This document shows positions 27,275-35,956 of a stretch of DNA of 64,000 nt, in pieces; within the stretch, counting starts at the first letter, position 1, and each line of letters begins with the position of its first letter. The stretch comes from Ktedonobacter sp. SOSP1-85 (GTDB taxonomy: Bacteria; Chloroflexota; Ktedonobacteria; Ktedonobacterales; Ktedonobacteraceae), in contig NZ_BNJI01000003.1 in assembly GCF_016587415.1 (NCBI RefSeq), forward strand, positions 1 through 64,000, written 5' to 3'. A program made the position numbers and the translations under genes. The notes beneath the pieces are model-generated. The model saw only the letters and a program-made list of their open reading frames with translations. It did not search any database and was not told where the DNA came from.

Positions 27275-27436
27275 GGTATTGTCAACTTAAAAAAAGTTGT
27301 TGATGAGCTTTCACCACATCGATGCCACATTCTCCAAGATTCTCTAGAAAACACGATCAGAAAAAGGGCGTCATCCCCACTTTGGGATCTGTTTCTCTTG
27401 TATAATCTCTACAATTTTGCTTAAGTTGACAATACC
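27275..27436. repeat. MITE family A, copy 2 (162 bp)
   Basis: This copy has the same 162-bp length and GGTATTGTCAACTTAA ends as copy 1, in the opposite orientation and with a more diverged interior. Its right end overlaps the last codons of the PPOX gene and provides that gene's stop. Confidence 0.92.
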
Positions 27437-27813
27437 GTCAACTCGATATGCACGGTCCGATAGCCTCTCAGCCGGTGGACAAGCGGAATAAGGAAACCAT
27501 GCAGCACAGGATACTTGCGGGCAAGGGCGTGAGCAGCATGGAGTGCCTCACTCCCATCCAGCACCCGAGCGTGGGCACGGATCACTGGGCCGGTGGGCTG
27601 ACCGCGCCAGGTCGCCGGGGCGATCTCGACCACTGGGTTGTTGCGGATGCGCCTGAACTTCCATGTTTTGTCCCACGTACGCACGAAGGCGTGCTCCCCG
27701 TTAACGGCGATATGCACCGGCGTACCCACCGAGGTGCCGTTGCGGCGATAGCTCGTGAGCAGAATTGTCTTCGGACGAACGAAGCGTTCGAGAGCCTGTG
27801 TTGGATTTGTCAT
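27421..27813 (-). CDS. PPOX-class (F420-type) oxidoreductase, stop codon supplied by a MITE
   Basis: A 130-residue split-barrel protein of the pyridoxamine-phosphate-oxidase-like, F420-dependent group. It starts ALERFVRPKTILLTSYRRNG, followed by GTPVHIAV, RTWDKTWKFRRIRNNPVVEI and HARVLDG. Such proteins use FMN or F420 for small-molecule reduction in the cytosol. Its ATG overlaps the stop of the YciI gene (ATGA), so translation is coupled. The final residues VLST and TAA are encoded by the terminal repeat of MITE A, so insertion removed only the last few native residues. Confidence 0.9.
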   Translation of the reverse strand: MTNPTQALERFVRPKTILLTSYRRNGTSVGTPVHIAVNGEHAFVRTWDKTWKFRRIRNNPVVEIAPATWRGQPTGPVIRAHARVLDGSEALHAAHALARKYPVLHGFLIPLVHRLRGYRTVHIELTVLST

Positions 27814-28139
27814 GGCAAGACCTCCTTCTCGCCCGATGGGCTCTTTCCTGATGGAGCGCTGCGCGCTTGATACTGATTGGAGTAGGCATGCCAGGGATGC
27901 AGGTGCGGTTCAAAAACCCGCTCCAGCACCGCGGGATCGTGTGCGACGATCTCCCGCGCCTGCGCTTCGCTCGCGACATCGAGAATGCCTAGACCACCCT
28001 GATTGTCCAGAAAAGCACCGCCCATGAGCAGCTGCCTGGCCACAAAAACCTGTTTCATATATTTGCCATGTTCACGATAAAAGGGTTGTTCAGACACCGT
28101 TTTCCCGGTCTGCCAGGCCGGGCCAGGGGTATAGATCAT
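27810..28139 (-). CDS. YciI-like protein
   Basis: A 109-residue protein with a YciI/YCII-type ferredoxin-like domain: YREHGKYMKQVFVARQLLMG, then GGLGILDVASEAQAREIVAH and DPAVLERVFEPHLHPWHA. The conserved His of HGKYM and the Asp in the DP pair fit this fold, whose members act in ring-cleavage or unknown chemistry. AAGGAGAG lies upstream of ATG 28139. The gene begins 2 bp after the TetR stop and overlaps the PPOX start, so it is the middle gene of a three-gene operon. Confidence 0.85.
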   Translation of the reverse strand: MIYTPGPAWQTGKTVSEQPFYREHGKYMKQVFVARQLLMGGAFLDNQGGLGILDVASEAQAREIVAHDPAVLERVFEPHLHPWHAYSNQYQARSAPSGKSPSGEKEVLP

Positions 28140-28141
28140 TG

Positions 28142-28678
28142 CTAACTCTCCTTGGCAAAGCACTGTTGGACGAGCTGATATAAAGCACCCAGATCCTCGC
28201 CCTCTATGGGGGGAATGATGTGCTGGCTGCCCACGTAGAGACTGTAGAGGACTCTGGCAAGAGACGTTGCGTACAGACGATCGGCCCTGGTGGCAAAGAC
28301 CACCGCTTCGAGATACGCCAGTCGCTGCTGGTCGATGCGCTGCTGGTGAACGCGCACCTGTTCGTCTTGTAAGGCCCAGGCACGCAGAGCCACATCGAGC
28401 CGAGGAGGATGTAAGCTTGCTCGCATTACCCGTGCCAGCTTGTCTGGTGGGGAATCTTCCTGGTCTGCCCAGTGGATAATGCGAAGTGTTCCCTCTTCTT
28501 CCCAAAACTCCAGCAACCGCTGTTTAAAGTCCTGGGAATTGGCGAAGTGGTGGTAAAAGGATCCTTTGGTCACCCCGAGTCGGGTGGTCAAGGACTCGAT
28601 GGTGAGGGCTTCGGCACCCGCCTCTTCAAGCAGGGCGAGTCCTTCCTCAAGCCATCTGCGTCTGCTGAGATGCGTCAT
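28142..28678 (-). CDS. TetR family transcriptional regulator
   Basis: A 178-residue regulator. The N-terminal HTH is clear (RRRWLEEGLALLEEAGAEAL, then RLGVTKGSFYHHF); the C-terminal helical domain would bind the ligand. ATG 28678 is preceded by AAAGGAGGA at good spacing, so the long upstream extension of the frame is not translated. It heads the TetR-YciI-PPOX operon. A perfect 28-bp palindrome at 28717-28744 overlies the promoter, so autorepression and operon control are likely. Confidence 0.93.
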   Translation of the reverse strand: MTHLSRRRWLEEGLALLEEAGAEALTIESLTTRLGVTKGSFYHHFANSQDFKQRLLEFWEEEGTLRIIHWADQEDSPPDKLARVMRASLHPPRLDVALRAWALQDEQVRVHQQRIDQQRLAYLEAVVFATRADRLYATSLARVLYSLYVGSQHIIPPIEGEDLGALYQLVQQCFAKES

Positions 28679-28716
28679 GACCTGTTCCTCCTTTGGCTCA
28701 AACACGTTTCTCTTCC

Positions 28717-28744
28717 ACATACCATACCATATGGTATGGTATGT
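28717..28744 (-). promoter_or_regulatory. 28-bp perfect palindromic TetR operator over the promoter
   Basis: The half-site ACATACCATACCAT (28717-28730) is followed directly by its exact complement. On the minus strand TTGCAA (28750-28745), 18 bases and TATGGT form a promoter, and the palindrome fills the spacer and covers the -10. Binding would block RNA polymerase. Confidence 0.8.
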
Positions 28745-28754
28745 TTGCAAGGGA

Positions 28755-29301
28755 TGAACACTCTTTCCCTCCCTGTTTCGTTGGCCTCCATGGATTCTCT
28801 GTCGCTTGCTTACAGCTTTCTTCCCTTCTCTCAGAGGCCCGTACAGAAGACAGAGAGCACCGGGCAAATGTGACACCCTTCTGGTTGGCCTCTCTCCTAC
28901 TCTGGGCTTCCAACAGATCCATCCCGGAAGGAAACCCGTGGGATTGCTCAAATGCGTCTTTCATTGTCAAATCGCGGGTGGTTATTTCCACCATTGTATG
29001 CCGATACTCCAGATGTGGAGCGGTTTGCCCAGGCACAGTTGTACCAGTGCTCATGAATGATGATGTTGCCTGCCCCTGTTTGCCCTCTTTCACAACACAC
29101 CGAATGGGGGGCAAAATGGTTTCGACAGCTCCATTGGTGCTGATATGTTGGTTTGCATACATATATCTTCCCAATGGGGCCTGATATTTTCACATCCCTC
29201 CCATTTTCACCAGTTCGTGTGGCTCTACCTCATCTTATGACCAGAGTGGGTTTGTATTTGCGAGCGAATGGAGCTATCGTCCTTGGTGTGCCCAGAACGT
29301 T
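28755..29301. other. about 550 bp without a recognisable gene
   Basis: Frames here lack conserved motifs and ribosome binding sites. No repeat family was identified. Confidence 0.4.
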
Positions 29302-30776
29302 TTAGCTTTGTCCTTTCAGTGCATTGAGCATGACCTGGAACTTTAAGCATGTTTCTTGATATTCACTTTCTGGCTGCGAGTTGGCCACAATACCACAGCC
29401 AGCAAAGAGCGTTGCGGATTGTTTCTGCACGAGTCCAGAACGGAGCGCTACAACAAATTCTCCATCTCCATTCACATCCATCCAGCCAAGAGGCCCAGCA
29501 TACCAACCACGATCCATCTGCTCATAGTTGCGAATATAGGTTCGTGCGACATCAGAGGGTAACCCCCCAACGGCAGGGGTTGGATGTAACTCACATACCG
29601 CATCAAGCAAGCTATAGCCCTGACGTAATTGGCCCCAGATAGGAGTGTGCAGATGTTGAATGGTGGGCAGGCGGAGCAATTGAGGCAGAGCTGGTCGATG
29701 AAGTGTGTTGCACAAAGGATCTAATTGTTGCATGATGGTATCCGTCACGATTGCATGCTCCTCCCGATCTTTCCTACTGGTTAGCAGCGCCTGACCAATA
29801 CGAGCATCGGTCTCGACGGTTTGACCGCGCAGCGCAGATCCGGCCAGTGACATCGTCCGTATCTTTCCTGCCTGTGCTGCTACGAGCTGTTCTGGTGTTG
29901 CGCCTATAAACGCCGTATCCTGGAATTGTATGGCGAAAATGTAGGAAAGAGGTGCTTGCTGGTGAAGGCGATAGACCAGGGAGGGAATATCAGAAGAGGA
30001 CTGCGAGTGTGCATTGACTCTCATACTGCGCGCCAACGCCACTTTAGCCATGGTGCCTTGTCGAATTGCCCGTACTGCGTCGCTTACTAGTTGTTTCCAG
30101 AGCCCTTCCTGAGATGGATCCAGGTCCTCCGAGGCCTTGCCAGAGCGAAACAGGGCGTCTTGAGCCAACGATGCACTTCTCTGAAAAATGCGGTCAAGCA
30201 ACGAGTGAATGGAGCTCTCGCAAGTGCGAATAGTATCTTCGGGGGTAATGGAATGATTGATCGTCAGGGAAAAGCCGCCTTGCGTTGAACGAAATACTAC
30301 CTGGGGCAAAATCAAAGCGCCATCAGGAAAATGACGCCAGGCAGAGGATGTATGGCGCGCTTGCGGATCAAAGCGAAATCCCCCAGAAAGGTAGGAAAGA
30401 CGTCTGTTCCCTGTTCATCTCCAAGAGCCACTACCTGCTCGCGGGCTACATCCCATTTTTGCTTTAAGATCCTATGCACATCGGCTCCTTGCGCTTCCAG
30501 AACGAGGGAAGCGCCTGCTCCTATGAGACACTCCTGCCCATGCAGCCAGAAGAAACGATGCGAGAGCTTAAGGTGCTGTAACACCGCGAAGAGATGAAAT
30601 GGTGCAATCTGGTCAAGAGGAAAAGATAAGCTCGCAATCATGGGATGCTGTTGATGTTGTGCCCAGGCAATGGCCCGAGCAAGCAGTGACTGCAGCTTTG
30701 CTTCTACCTCACTCCGGCGTATACCTATCGAGGCAGAACAAGAATGCTGATCAGAAAGTGGCATGGTAGGCTCCAT
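29302..30776 (-). CDS. isochorismate synthase (frameshifted in this sequence)
   Basis: The enzyme converts chorismate to isochorismate for menaquinone or siderophore synthesis. The C-terminal frame (29302-30315) carries the chorismate-binding core: GTMAKVALARSMRV, FIGATPEQLVAAQAG, SRKDREEHAIVTDTI, LHPTPAVGGLPSDVA, and GWYAGPLGWMDVNGDGEFVV. The N-terminal frame (30312-30776) is separate. Adding one base to the CCCCC run at 30380-30384 joins them through FLGGFRFDP and RHFPDGALILPQVVF, giving a normal ~490-residue protein. ATG 30776 begins MEPTMPLSD. No other menaquinone or siderophore genes are in the window, so the pathway cannot be decided. Confidence 0.88.
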
Positions 30777-30806
30777 CCTTACGAATCTTGGACTGATTGA
30801 ATGGAA

Positions 30807-31725
30807 GGTTGTGTTGCAAAAACGATGACGAAGGCGGAGATGACGTGAAGAGTTCTCCTCGTTCGGTCAGGCTGCCACCTCAAACAGCTTGGCAACCAAG
30901 GCCACCTGGCCTCTCACATCTCCTTTGTTCACCCTTTGCAGTTGTCCTTTTCTGATCATGTTGTATGCTTCATATCCCTGTAAGGTTCTGCTGGCTGTCT
31001 CGAACGAGAAAAAGCCCATCCCCGGCTTCGTCAAGCGTTTGATGAACCGATGATCTTGTTCGATCAGATTGTTGAGGTATTTCACCTGCCTCAATTCCAC
31101 GTGTTCAGGCAGGACTCCAGCGGCTTTCAGGTTGGCAACGGCCCTGGGATAGGCCGCATTCTTATCGACATTGATCACGCGAAGAGCGGACGTGACAGTT
31201 GTGGTGTCAGTCAGAGCCGTGGGCTGAGCCACCTGCTCTGCGACCGGACACGCTTGAGAAGTTGAACACGCAGAGGAATACAGGGCTTTGCAGAAAAAAC
31301 GTGTGGCGGCCTCGGCATCCCGCATTGGACTCAAAAGAAATTCGATCGTGTTCCCTTCAGAGTCGACGGCCCGGTAGAGGTAGAACCAGACTTTTTTGAT
31401 TTTGATGTACGTCTCGTCCACTTTCCAGGAGTCGCTGTAGGCTTTGAGATGCGGTCGGCAGCGCTTCTCCAGCTCTGGGGCATATTTCTGAACCCAACGG
31501 TAGATCGTGGTGTGATCGACGTGCAGACCCCGTTCGAGCATCATCTCCTCCAGATCGCGGTAACTCAACGAATAACGCAGATACCAGCGTATACACAAAA
31601 GAATGATCGCAGCTTCAAAATGGCGCCATTTGAATGGGCTCGCATTCTTCATCATGAAGAACTCCTCTGCTCTGCTCCAAATAAAGAAGAGTTTACCATC
31701 GCTCCTTCATTCTTGCAACACAACC
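30807..31725. mobile_element. IS6-family insertion sequence (919 bp)
   Basis: The ends are GGTTGTGTTGCAAAAA at 30807 and TTGCAACACAACC ending at 31725. There is no 8-bp target duplication. Its right end cuts the C-terminal gene fragment at 31727. Confidence 0.88.
30867..31655 (-). CDS. IS6-family transposase
   Basis: A 262-residue DDE transposase with HTH region YRDLEEMMLERGLHVDHTTI and catalytic blocks KVDETYIKIKKVWFYLYRAV, VINVDKNAAYP and NNLIEQDHRFIKR. Between the first and second acidic residues it has an extra ~23 residues (around SSACSTSQACPVAEQVAQP) not found in the relatives at 37401 and 54634. Otherwise intact. Confidence 0.92.
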   Translation of the reverse strand: MMKNASPFKWRHFEAAIILLCIRWYLRYSLSYRDLEEMMLERGLHVDHTTIYRWVQKYAPELEKRCRPHLKAYSDSWKVDETYIKIKKVWFYLYRAVDSEGNTIEFLLSPMRDAEAATRFFCKALYSSACSTSQACPVAEQVAQPTALTDTTTVTSALRVINVDKNAAYPRAVANLKAAGVLPEHVELRQVKYLNNLIEQDHRFIKRLTKPGMGFFSFETASRTLQGYEAYNMIRKGQLQRVNKGDVRGQVALVAKLFEVAA

Positions 31726-31726
31726 C

Positions 31727-31864
31727 GAGCGGGCGCATTCCCGCTTATCATGGGACGAACGGCTGGCTCGCAACGCCCGAACAGAGCAGGCTGAGCGGAT
31801 CGCGTTCACCCTCTTCGGGATTCCAGAACACGTGGCGACCTTTCTCGGACTGGCCATCGCCTAA
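31727..31864 (+). pseudogene. C-terminal fragment of an unknown protein cut by IS6
   Basis: The frame reads ERLARNARTEQAERIAFTLF, then GIPEHVATFLGLAIA and a stop. The composition is protein-like, and the IS6 end removes everything upstream. The family was not recognised. Confidence 0.45.
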
Positions 31865-32079
31865 TGCCTCCTCGCGATCTGCTGTGAACCATCCCCTTGA
31901 AAGGGTCAGTGGAGCTAGTGGAGGGTCAAGTGGATCGCTTTGGGTTGCCGCCTGGTGTCAACTCTTGGTCGTTGTGGACGAGCCATGGGTGACCCGACTT
32001 CACCGCTTGCCAGAAAACAGGCCATCGGAGAGAATACGAGGAGAGAACTCGTTGGAAACCAGGAAGGAGAACCCATGCC

Positions 32080-33084
32080 ATGAGCCCGTCCCCGATCCCG
32101 TTCGCGACCTTACTAGCACAACTGTCCGATCCCAATCCCCAGGTGCGCCGCCAGAGCATCAAGGACATCCTGCGTCGGCGCAAGGAGCGTGCGCAGGCGT
32201 TTGCCTCTTTGCAAGCCCTCCTCTCCGATCCCGATCAGTCGGTGAGCAAAGCCGCCATCAAGGCCCTGGAAAAGCTTGGCGATCGCCGCGCGCTGCCCGC
32301 TCTGCAAGCCCTCCTCACCGACCAGCAGCAGAGCGTCCGTCTGCGCCTGGACGCGCTGCGAGCGCTGCTACGCCTCGATCGGCAGCAGCCACTCCCCCAT
32401 CTGCTCATCGCTCTGCAGGATCCGGGCGCCCTGGTTCGCCAGACGGCCGTCGAGGGACTGAAAAACCTGCGGGAGGCGCGCGCCGTTCCTCCCCTGATCG
32501 CCGCGCTCAGCGATCCCAACCGCCGGGTCCGTGCGCAGGCGGTAAGCGCACTGGGTGCTCTGGGGGATGCGCGCGCCGCCGCTCCCCTGGCCGCTGCGCT
32601 GAGTGATATGGACGTGCAGGTTCGTGCGCAGGCAGCCTTCGCCCTGGGGAGTCTGGGAGATGCGCGCGCCGTCGAGCCGCTGCTCGCCCTGCTCAGCGAT
32701 ACAGACGCTGATGTCCGTAGGCTCGCGGCCAGAGCCCTGGGGAGTCTGGGAGATGCGCGCGCCATCGAGCCGCTGCTCGCCCTGCTGGAAGATGTGGATG
32801 AGTTTGTCCGTGCGAACGTAGCCGCTGCGCTGGGGTGGCTAAGAGATGCGCGCGCCGTCGAGCCGCTGCTCGCCGCGCTCAGCGATGCGAAGTGGCGGGT
32901 CCGTGGAAGTGCAGCCATCGCCCTGGGCAAGCCGGGAGATGCGCGCGCCGTCGAGCCGCTGCTCACCGCGCTCGGCGATGCAGATGCAGATGTCCGTGGG
33001 CACGCGGCCAGAGCCCTGGGGGAGCTGAAAGATGTGCGCGCCCCCCTTTGCGCGCCAGGCTTTCCGATCCCAGGCCCGACGTGA
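32080..33084 (+). CDS. HEAT-repeat (PBS lyase-type) protein
   Basis: A 334-residue solenoid of about ten HEAT/PBS-type repeats of ~31 residues, each close to LGDARAVEPLLALLSDTDAD with VR.. and A..AL following. The later repeats are so similar in DNA (93-bp period) that they must have arisen by recent tandem duplication. Such proteins are scaffolds or assist cofactor attachment; the partner is unknown. AAGGAG lies about 10 bases before ATG 32080. The end is frameshifted: one more base in the C6 run at 33041-33046 gives a repeat-like end (LRARLSDPRPDVI) and then a TAG. Confidence 0.85.
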   Translation: MSPSPIPFATLLAQLSDPNPQVRRQSIKDILRRRKERAQAFASLQALLSDPDQSVSKAAIKALEKLGDRRALPALQALLTDQQQSVRLRLDALRALLRLDRQQPLPHLLIALQDPGALVRQTAVEGLKNLREARAVPPLIAALSDPNRRVRAQAVSALGALGDARAAAPLAAALSDMDVQVRAQAAFALGSLGDARAVEPLLALLSDTDADVRRLAARALGSLGDARAIEPLLALLEDVDEFVRANVAAALGWLRDARAVEPLLAALSDAKWRVRGSAAIALGKPGDARAVEPLLTALGDADADVRGHAARALGELKDVRAPLCAPGFPIPGPT

Positions 33085-33457
33085 TCTAGCAGGCCAGAGA
33101 GGCCTTCGTGCAATTGGAGGGATTGGGGGAGCAAGTCAGGAAGCACATGAGGTCCAGGCTCCTGGAAGCCAGGAGGAGAACCTGAAGAGTGACTCATCCC
33201 CCTGGCTTGGACAAGCATGCTTGTCTGAACGGTCTTTCCCGTCTGCTTTTCTTGATCGTCCCTCGCATCCACACGCCTTTTTTCTCGTTTTCCCCTGCAT
33301 TCCTCTTCACACTGACCTGCTTCACACTCTTGTTGAGCTACCTGGCCCCTCCGAGGACAAGCAGAAACGTTTCGGCGAACTCATTGCGCATGTCGTGGGT
33401 CTTGGAGACCGTTTGCAGGTATGCTGAGAGCACAACTTCTCTGATCTGGAGGGTCTC
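33085..33457. other. downstream of the HEAT gene, possible gene relic
   Basis: In the restored HEAT frame, helical sequence (QAREAFVQLEGLGEQV) continues after the TAG. Near 33319-33427 another frame reads VELPGPSEDKQKRFGELIAH and VVGLGDRLQV, protein-like and ending just before the IS6-like element. Neither is assigned. Confidence 0.3.
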
Positions 33458-34310
33458 ATGAACTGTCCACATTGTGCCTCAGCTTCCACTAAAGAACAAA
33501 CCCAGAAGACCACGCTTGGCTATCGAGCGTTTTATTGCTCGGCTTGCAAACGCCGCTTCAACGAGTGCACAGGGACGCCATTCAACTTCCTGGAATATCC
33601 CACTGATGTGATTCTGCTGGTTGTCTTGTGGCAGCTTCGGTACAAGTTGAGCCTGCGGGATCTCTCTGAAATGTTTCTCGAGCGGGCATCGTGTTTACCC
33701 ATGAAGCCGTTCGAGACTGGGAAGCTCGGTTTGAGCCCTTGGTGGCAGACCAGCTGCGAGCCAAACGACGGGGACAAGCGGGAAGGTCTTGGTATGTGGA
33801 TGAGACTTATATTAAAGTTCACAGAACGTGGTGCTATCTCTATCGCGCCATTGACGTCGACGGCAACCTGGTTGATTCCATGCTGAGCGAGAAGCGGAAC
33901 ATGGAGGCGGCACAGCAGTTTTTCAAGCAGGCAGTTGCGGTTGTTAGTCATCCCCAGAGCGCGTGACAACAGATGGGCATACTTCCTACCCACGAGCAAT
34001 ACGTAGGATCCTTGGCAGCGACGTACTGCATCGGACCAATAAATATCTCAACAATCGGTTGGAGCAAGACCATCGAGGAGTGAGACAACGGTACTATCCG
34101 ATGCGTGGCTTTGGGAATTTCGCATCAGCGGCGCGTTTTTGCCGCGCTTTTGATGAATTGCGTAACTACTTTCGCCCACGTCACACTACGGGAGAAACAC
34201 TGCCTCTTCGGGAGCAACGACGGTTGTTCACAGAACAACTTGCTTCCCTGCAACTCCTGATGCGAATGGCTTCCATCTCTTTCTGTGGGCTTTTATGCGC
34301 TCAGTTCTGA
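33458..34310 (+). CDS. IS6-like transposase with N-terminal zinc ribbon (two frameshifts)
   Basis: Three consecutive frames make one DDE transposase. It starts with a zinc ribbon (NCPHCASASTKEQTQKTTLG and YCSACKRRF) not present in the other IS6 copies. The catalytic blocks are WYVDETYIKVHRTWCYLYRA, VTTDGHTSYPRAI and LNNRLEQDHRGVRQRY. Both breaks are repaired by adding one base to a homopolymer: GGG at 33684-33686 (giving ERGIVFTHEAV) and CCCC at 33952-33955 (giving SHPPERVTTDGH). The gene is therefore probably intact. The right end GTTCTGACAGAACC lies near 34299-34312; the left end was not found. Confidence 0.8.
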
Positions 34311-34324
34311 CAGAACCGTTCAGG

Positions 34325-35821
34325 TCACATTTTTCCTAGTGCCAGCGCTAGTGTTTTTACCCCCGCGCGCAGTTCTTCCGGGGAAGCGCTCGCAAAACCA
34401 AAAAGAAGACCGTCACGTTGAAAGGGGCGCTGGCTGGGTTGTGAAAGAGGCAGAAGGTGCAGGCCATGCGCTGAAGCTTGCTGGACGGCTCTCTGGGCGC
34501 TCATCCCTTCAGGGAGCCAAGCGACCAAGTGCATGCCTGCTTCTGGTACGATGATATCTAACATCTCGCCGAATTCCTGTGTAAGTGCCTCTATGAGAGC
34601 ATTCCGACGTTCTCTGTACAGCCCACGCATTTTCCGCAAGTGTCGCGCAAAATGACCCTCAGCAATAAAGTCGGCCAGGGCCAATTGCTCGAGGAGCGGG
34701 AGGTACCTATCGATAATGCGGCGCGTTGCAATCAAGCCCTTGAGCAGCTCGGTGGGGATGACCAGATAACCCAGGCGCAATGAGGGAAAGAGCACTTTGC
34801 TAAAGGTTCCAATATAGATCACGCGCCTGGCGTTATCCAGCCCTTGCAGCGCCTCCAGAGGTCGTCCACTAAAGCGATACTCACTATCATAATCATCCTC
34901 GATGATCCAGGCTTGGGTCTCTCTCGCCCATTCCAACAGCGCGAGCCGTCGGCTGAGACTCATGGTGACTCCTGTCGGGAACTGATGCGAAGGGGTAACG
35001 ATGGCCAGCCGTGCCTTTGGGCAAAGCTGTCGTCCGCTTTCAACATCGATCCCCTCCCGATCCACTGGCACGGGGACCAGTTTTGCCCCGGCGACCAGCA
35101 GTGCTCCACGTGCTCCTTCATACCCAGGATCTTCGACCCAGGCCAGATCACCAGGATCAAGCAAGACGCGCGCGACCAGGTCGAGTGCTCCCTGTGCTCC
35201 AGCGGTGAGGATGATCTGTTCGGGCGAGCAGTGGACGCCGCGTGTAATACCGATGTGCGCGGCGATAACCTCGCGCAGCGGGGCGTAGCCTTGCGCGTCC
35301 TGGTAGCATGAGACGGCTTGCAGTGAGTGGCGCGCATGTTTTGCTACCAATCTGGCCCAGACCTCGTACGGAAAGGCTGCCACATCTGGCTGGCCGGAGC
35401 GGAACACGCTTGTGCCTCGGTTGGCCCGGTCGGTAAAGAATTCTTCTGAAGAAGACCCCTTGATGAGCAATTGGCCGCGCCGGGCAAGCACTGCTTGAGG
35501 CGTTTCTGAGCTATCCGTTGTGTGCTGATCTCCTATAAACGACTGCTCTGATTGCAGATGGGCGACCCGCGTACCATCTCCCACCCTGCTCTCGATATAT
35601 CCTTCCAGTAGCAACATCTCGTAGGCAAGAGCGGTGGTGCTGCGTGATACCCCCAGTTCACTCGAAAGCACGCGCATCGAAGGCAGGCGCATACCGGCCT
35701 CTAATTGTCCTGTGAGAATCCCCGAGCGCAATCGCTCGTAAAGCTGTTTGTACAGCGAAATTGACGCGTTCTGGTCAAGAGAGATTTCTATCCTTTTGCC
35801 AGGTATTGCTCTTTTGGACAT
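34325..35821 (-). CDS. MocR-type regulator (GntR HTH fused to PLP aminotransferase fold)
   Basis: A 498-residue fusion. The N-terminal GntR winged helix reads LYKQLYERLRSGILTG, GMRLPSMRVLSSELGVSRST and ALAYEMLLLEGYIES. The C-terminal fold-type I aminotransferase domain contains TAGAQGALDLVARVLL, EDDYDSEYRF and the PLP-lysine site YIGTFSKVLFPSLRLGY. MocR regulators sense PLP or amino compounds and usually control a neighbouring gene. ATG 35821 (MSKRAIPG) has AAGGAGAG upstream; the longer frame to 35908 has none. The next gene upstream, GlxA-like, reads in the same direction. Confidence 0.92.
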   Translation of the reverse strand: MSKRAIPGKRIEISLDQNASISLYKQLYERLRSGILTGQLEAGMRLPSMRVLSSELGVSRSTTALAYEMLLLEGYIESRVGDGTRVAHLQSEQSFIGDQHTTDSSETPQAVLARRGQLLIKGSSSEEFFTDRANRGTSVFRSGQPDVAAFPYEVWARLVAKHARHSLQAVSCYQDAQGYAPLREVIAAHIGITRGVHCSPEQIILTAGAQGALDLVARVLLDPGDLAWVEDPGYEGARGALLVAGAKLVPVPVDREGIDVESGRQLCPKARLAIVTPSHQFPTGVTMSLSRRLALLEWARETQAWIIEDDYDSEYRFSGRPLEALQGLDNARRVIYIGTFSKVLFPSLRLGYLVIPTELLKGLIATRRIIDRYLPLLEQLALADFIAEGHFARHLRKMRGLYRERRNALIEALTQEFGEMLDIIVPEAGMHLVAWLPEGMSAQRAVQQASAHGLHLLPLSQPSQRPFQRDGLLFGFASASPEELRAGVKTLALALGKM

Positions 35822-35956
35822 ACTGTATCTGCTCTCCTTAAAGCCCCTGTATGAATCAAAATCTTTCTTAAATGGCCCCTTTCGTCTACCTGAAAATGGC
35901 CCTTTCAACAGGTCCTTTATCTGAACATATCAAGCAAATGCTAGCTTGCTGTATAG

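Noticed and set aside
28698..29174. Minus- and plus-strand frames upstream of the TetR gene
   Set aside because: They begin inside or next to the operator palindrome and have no ribosome binding site or motif.
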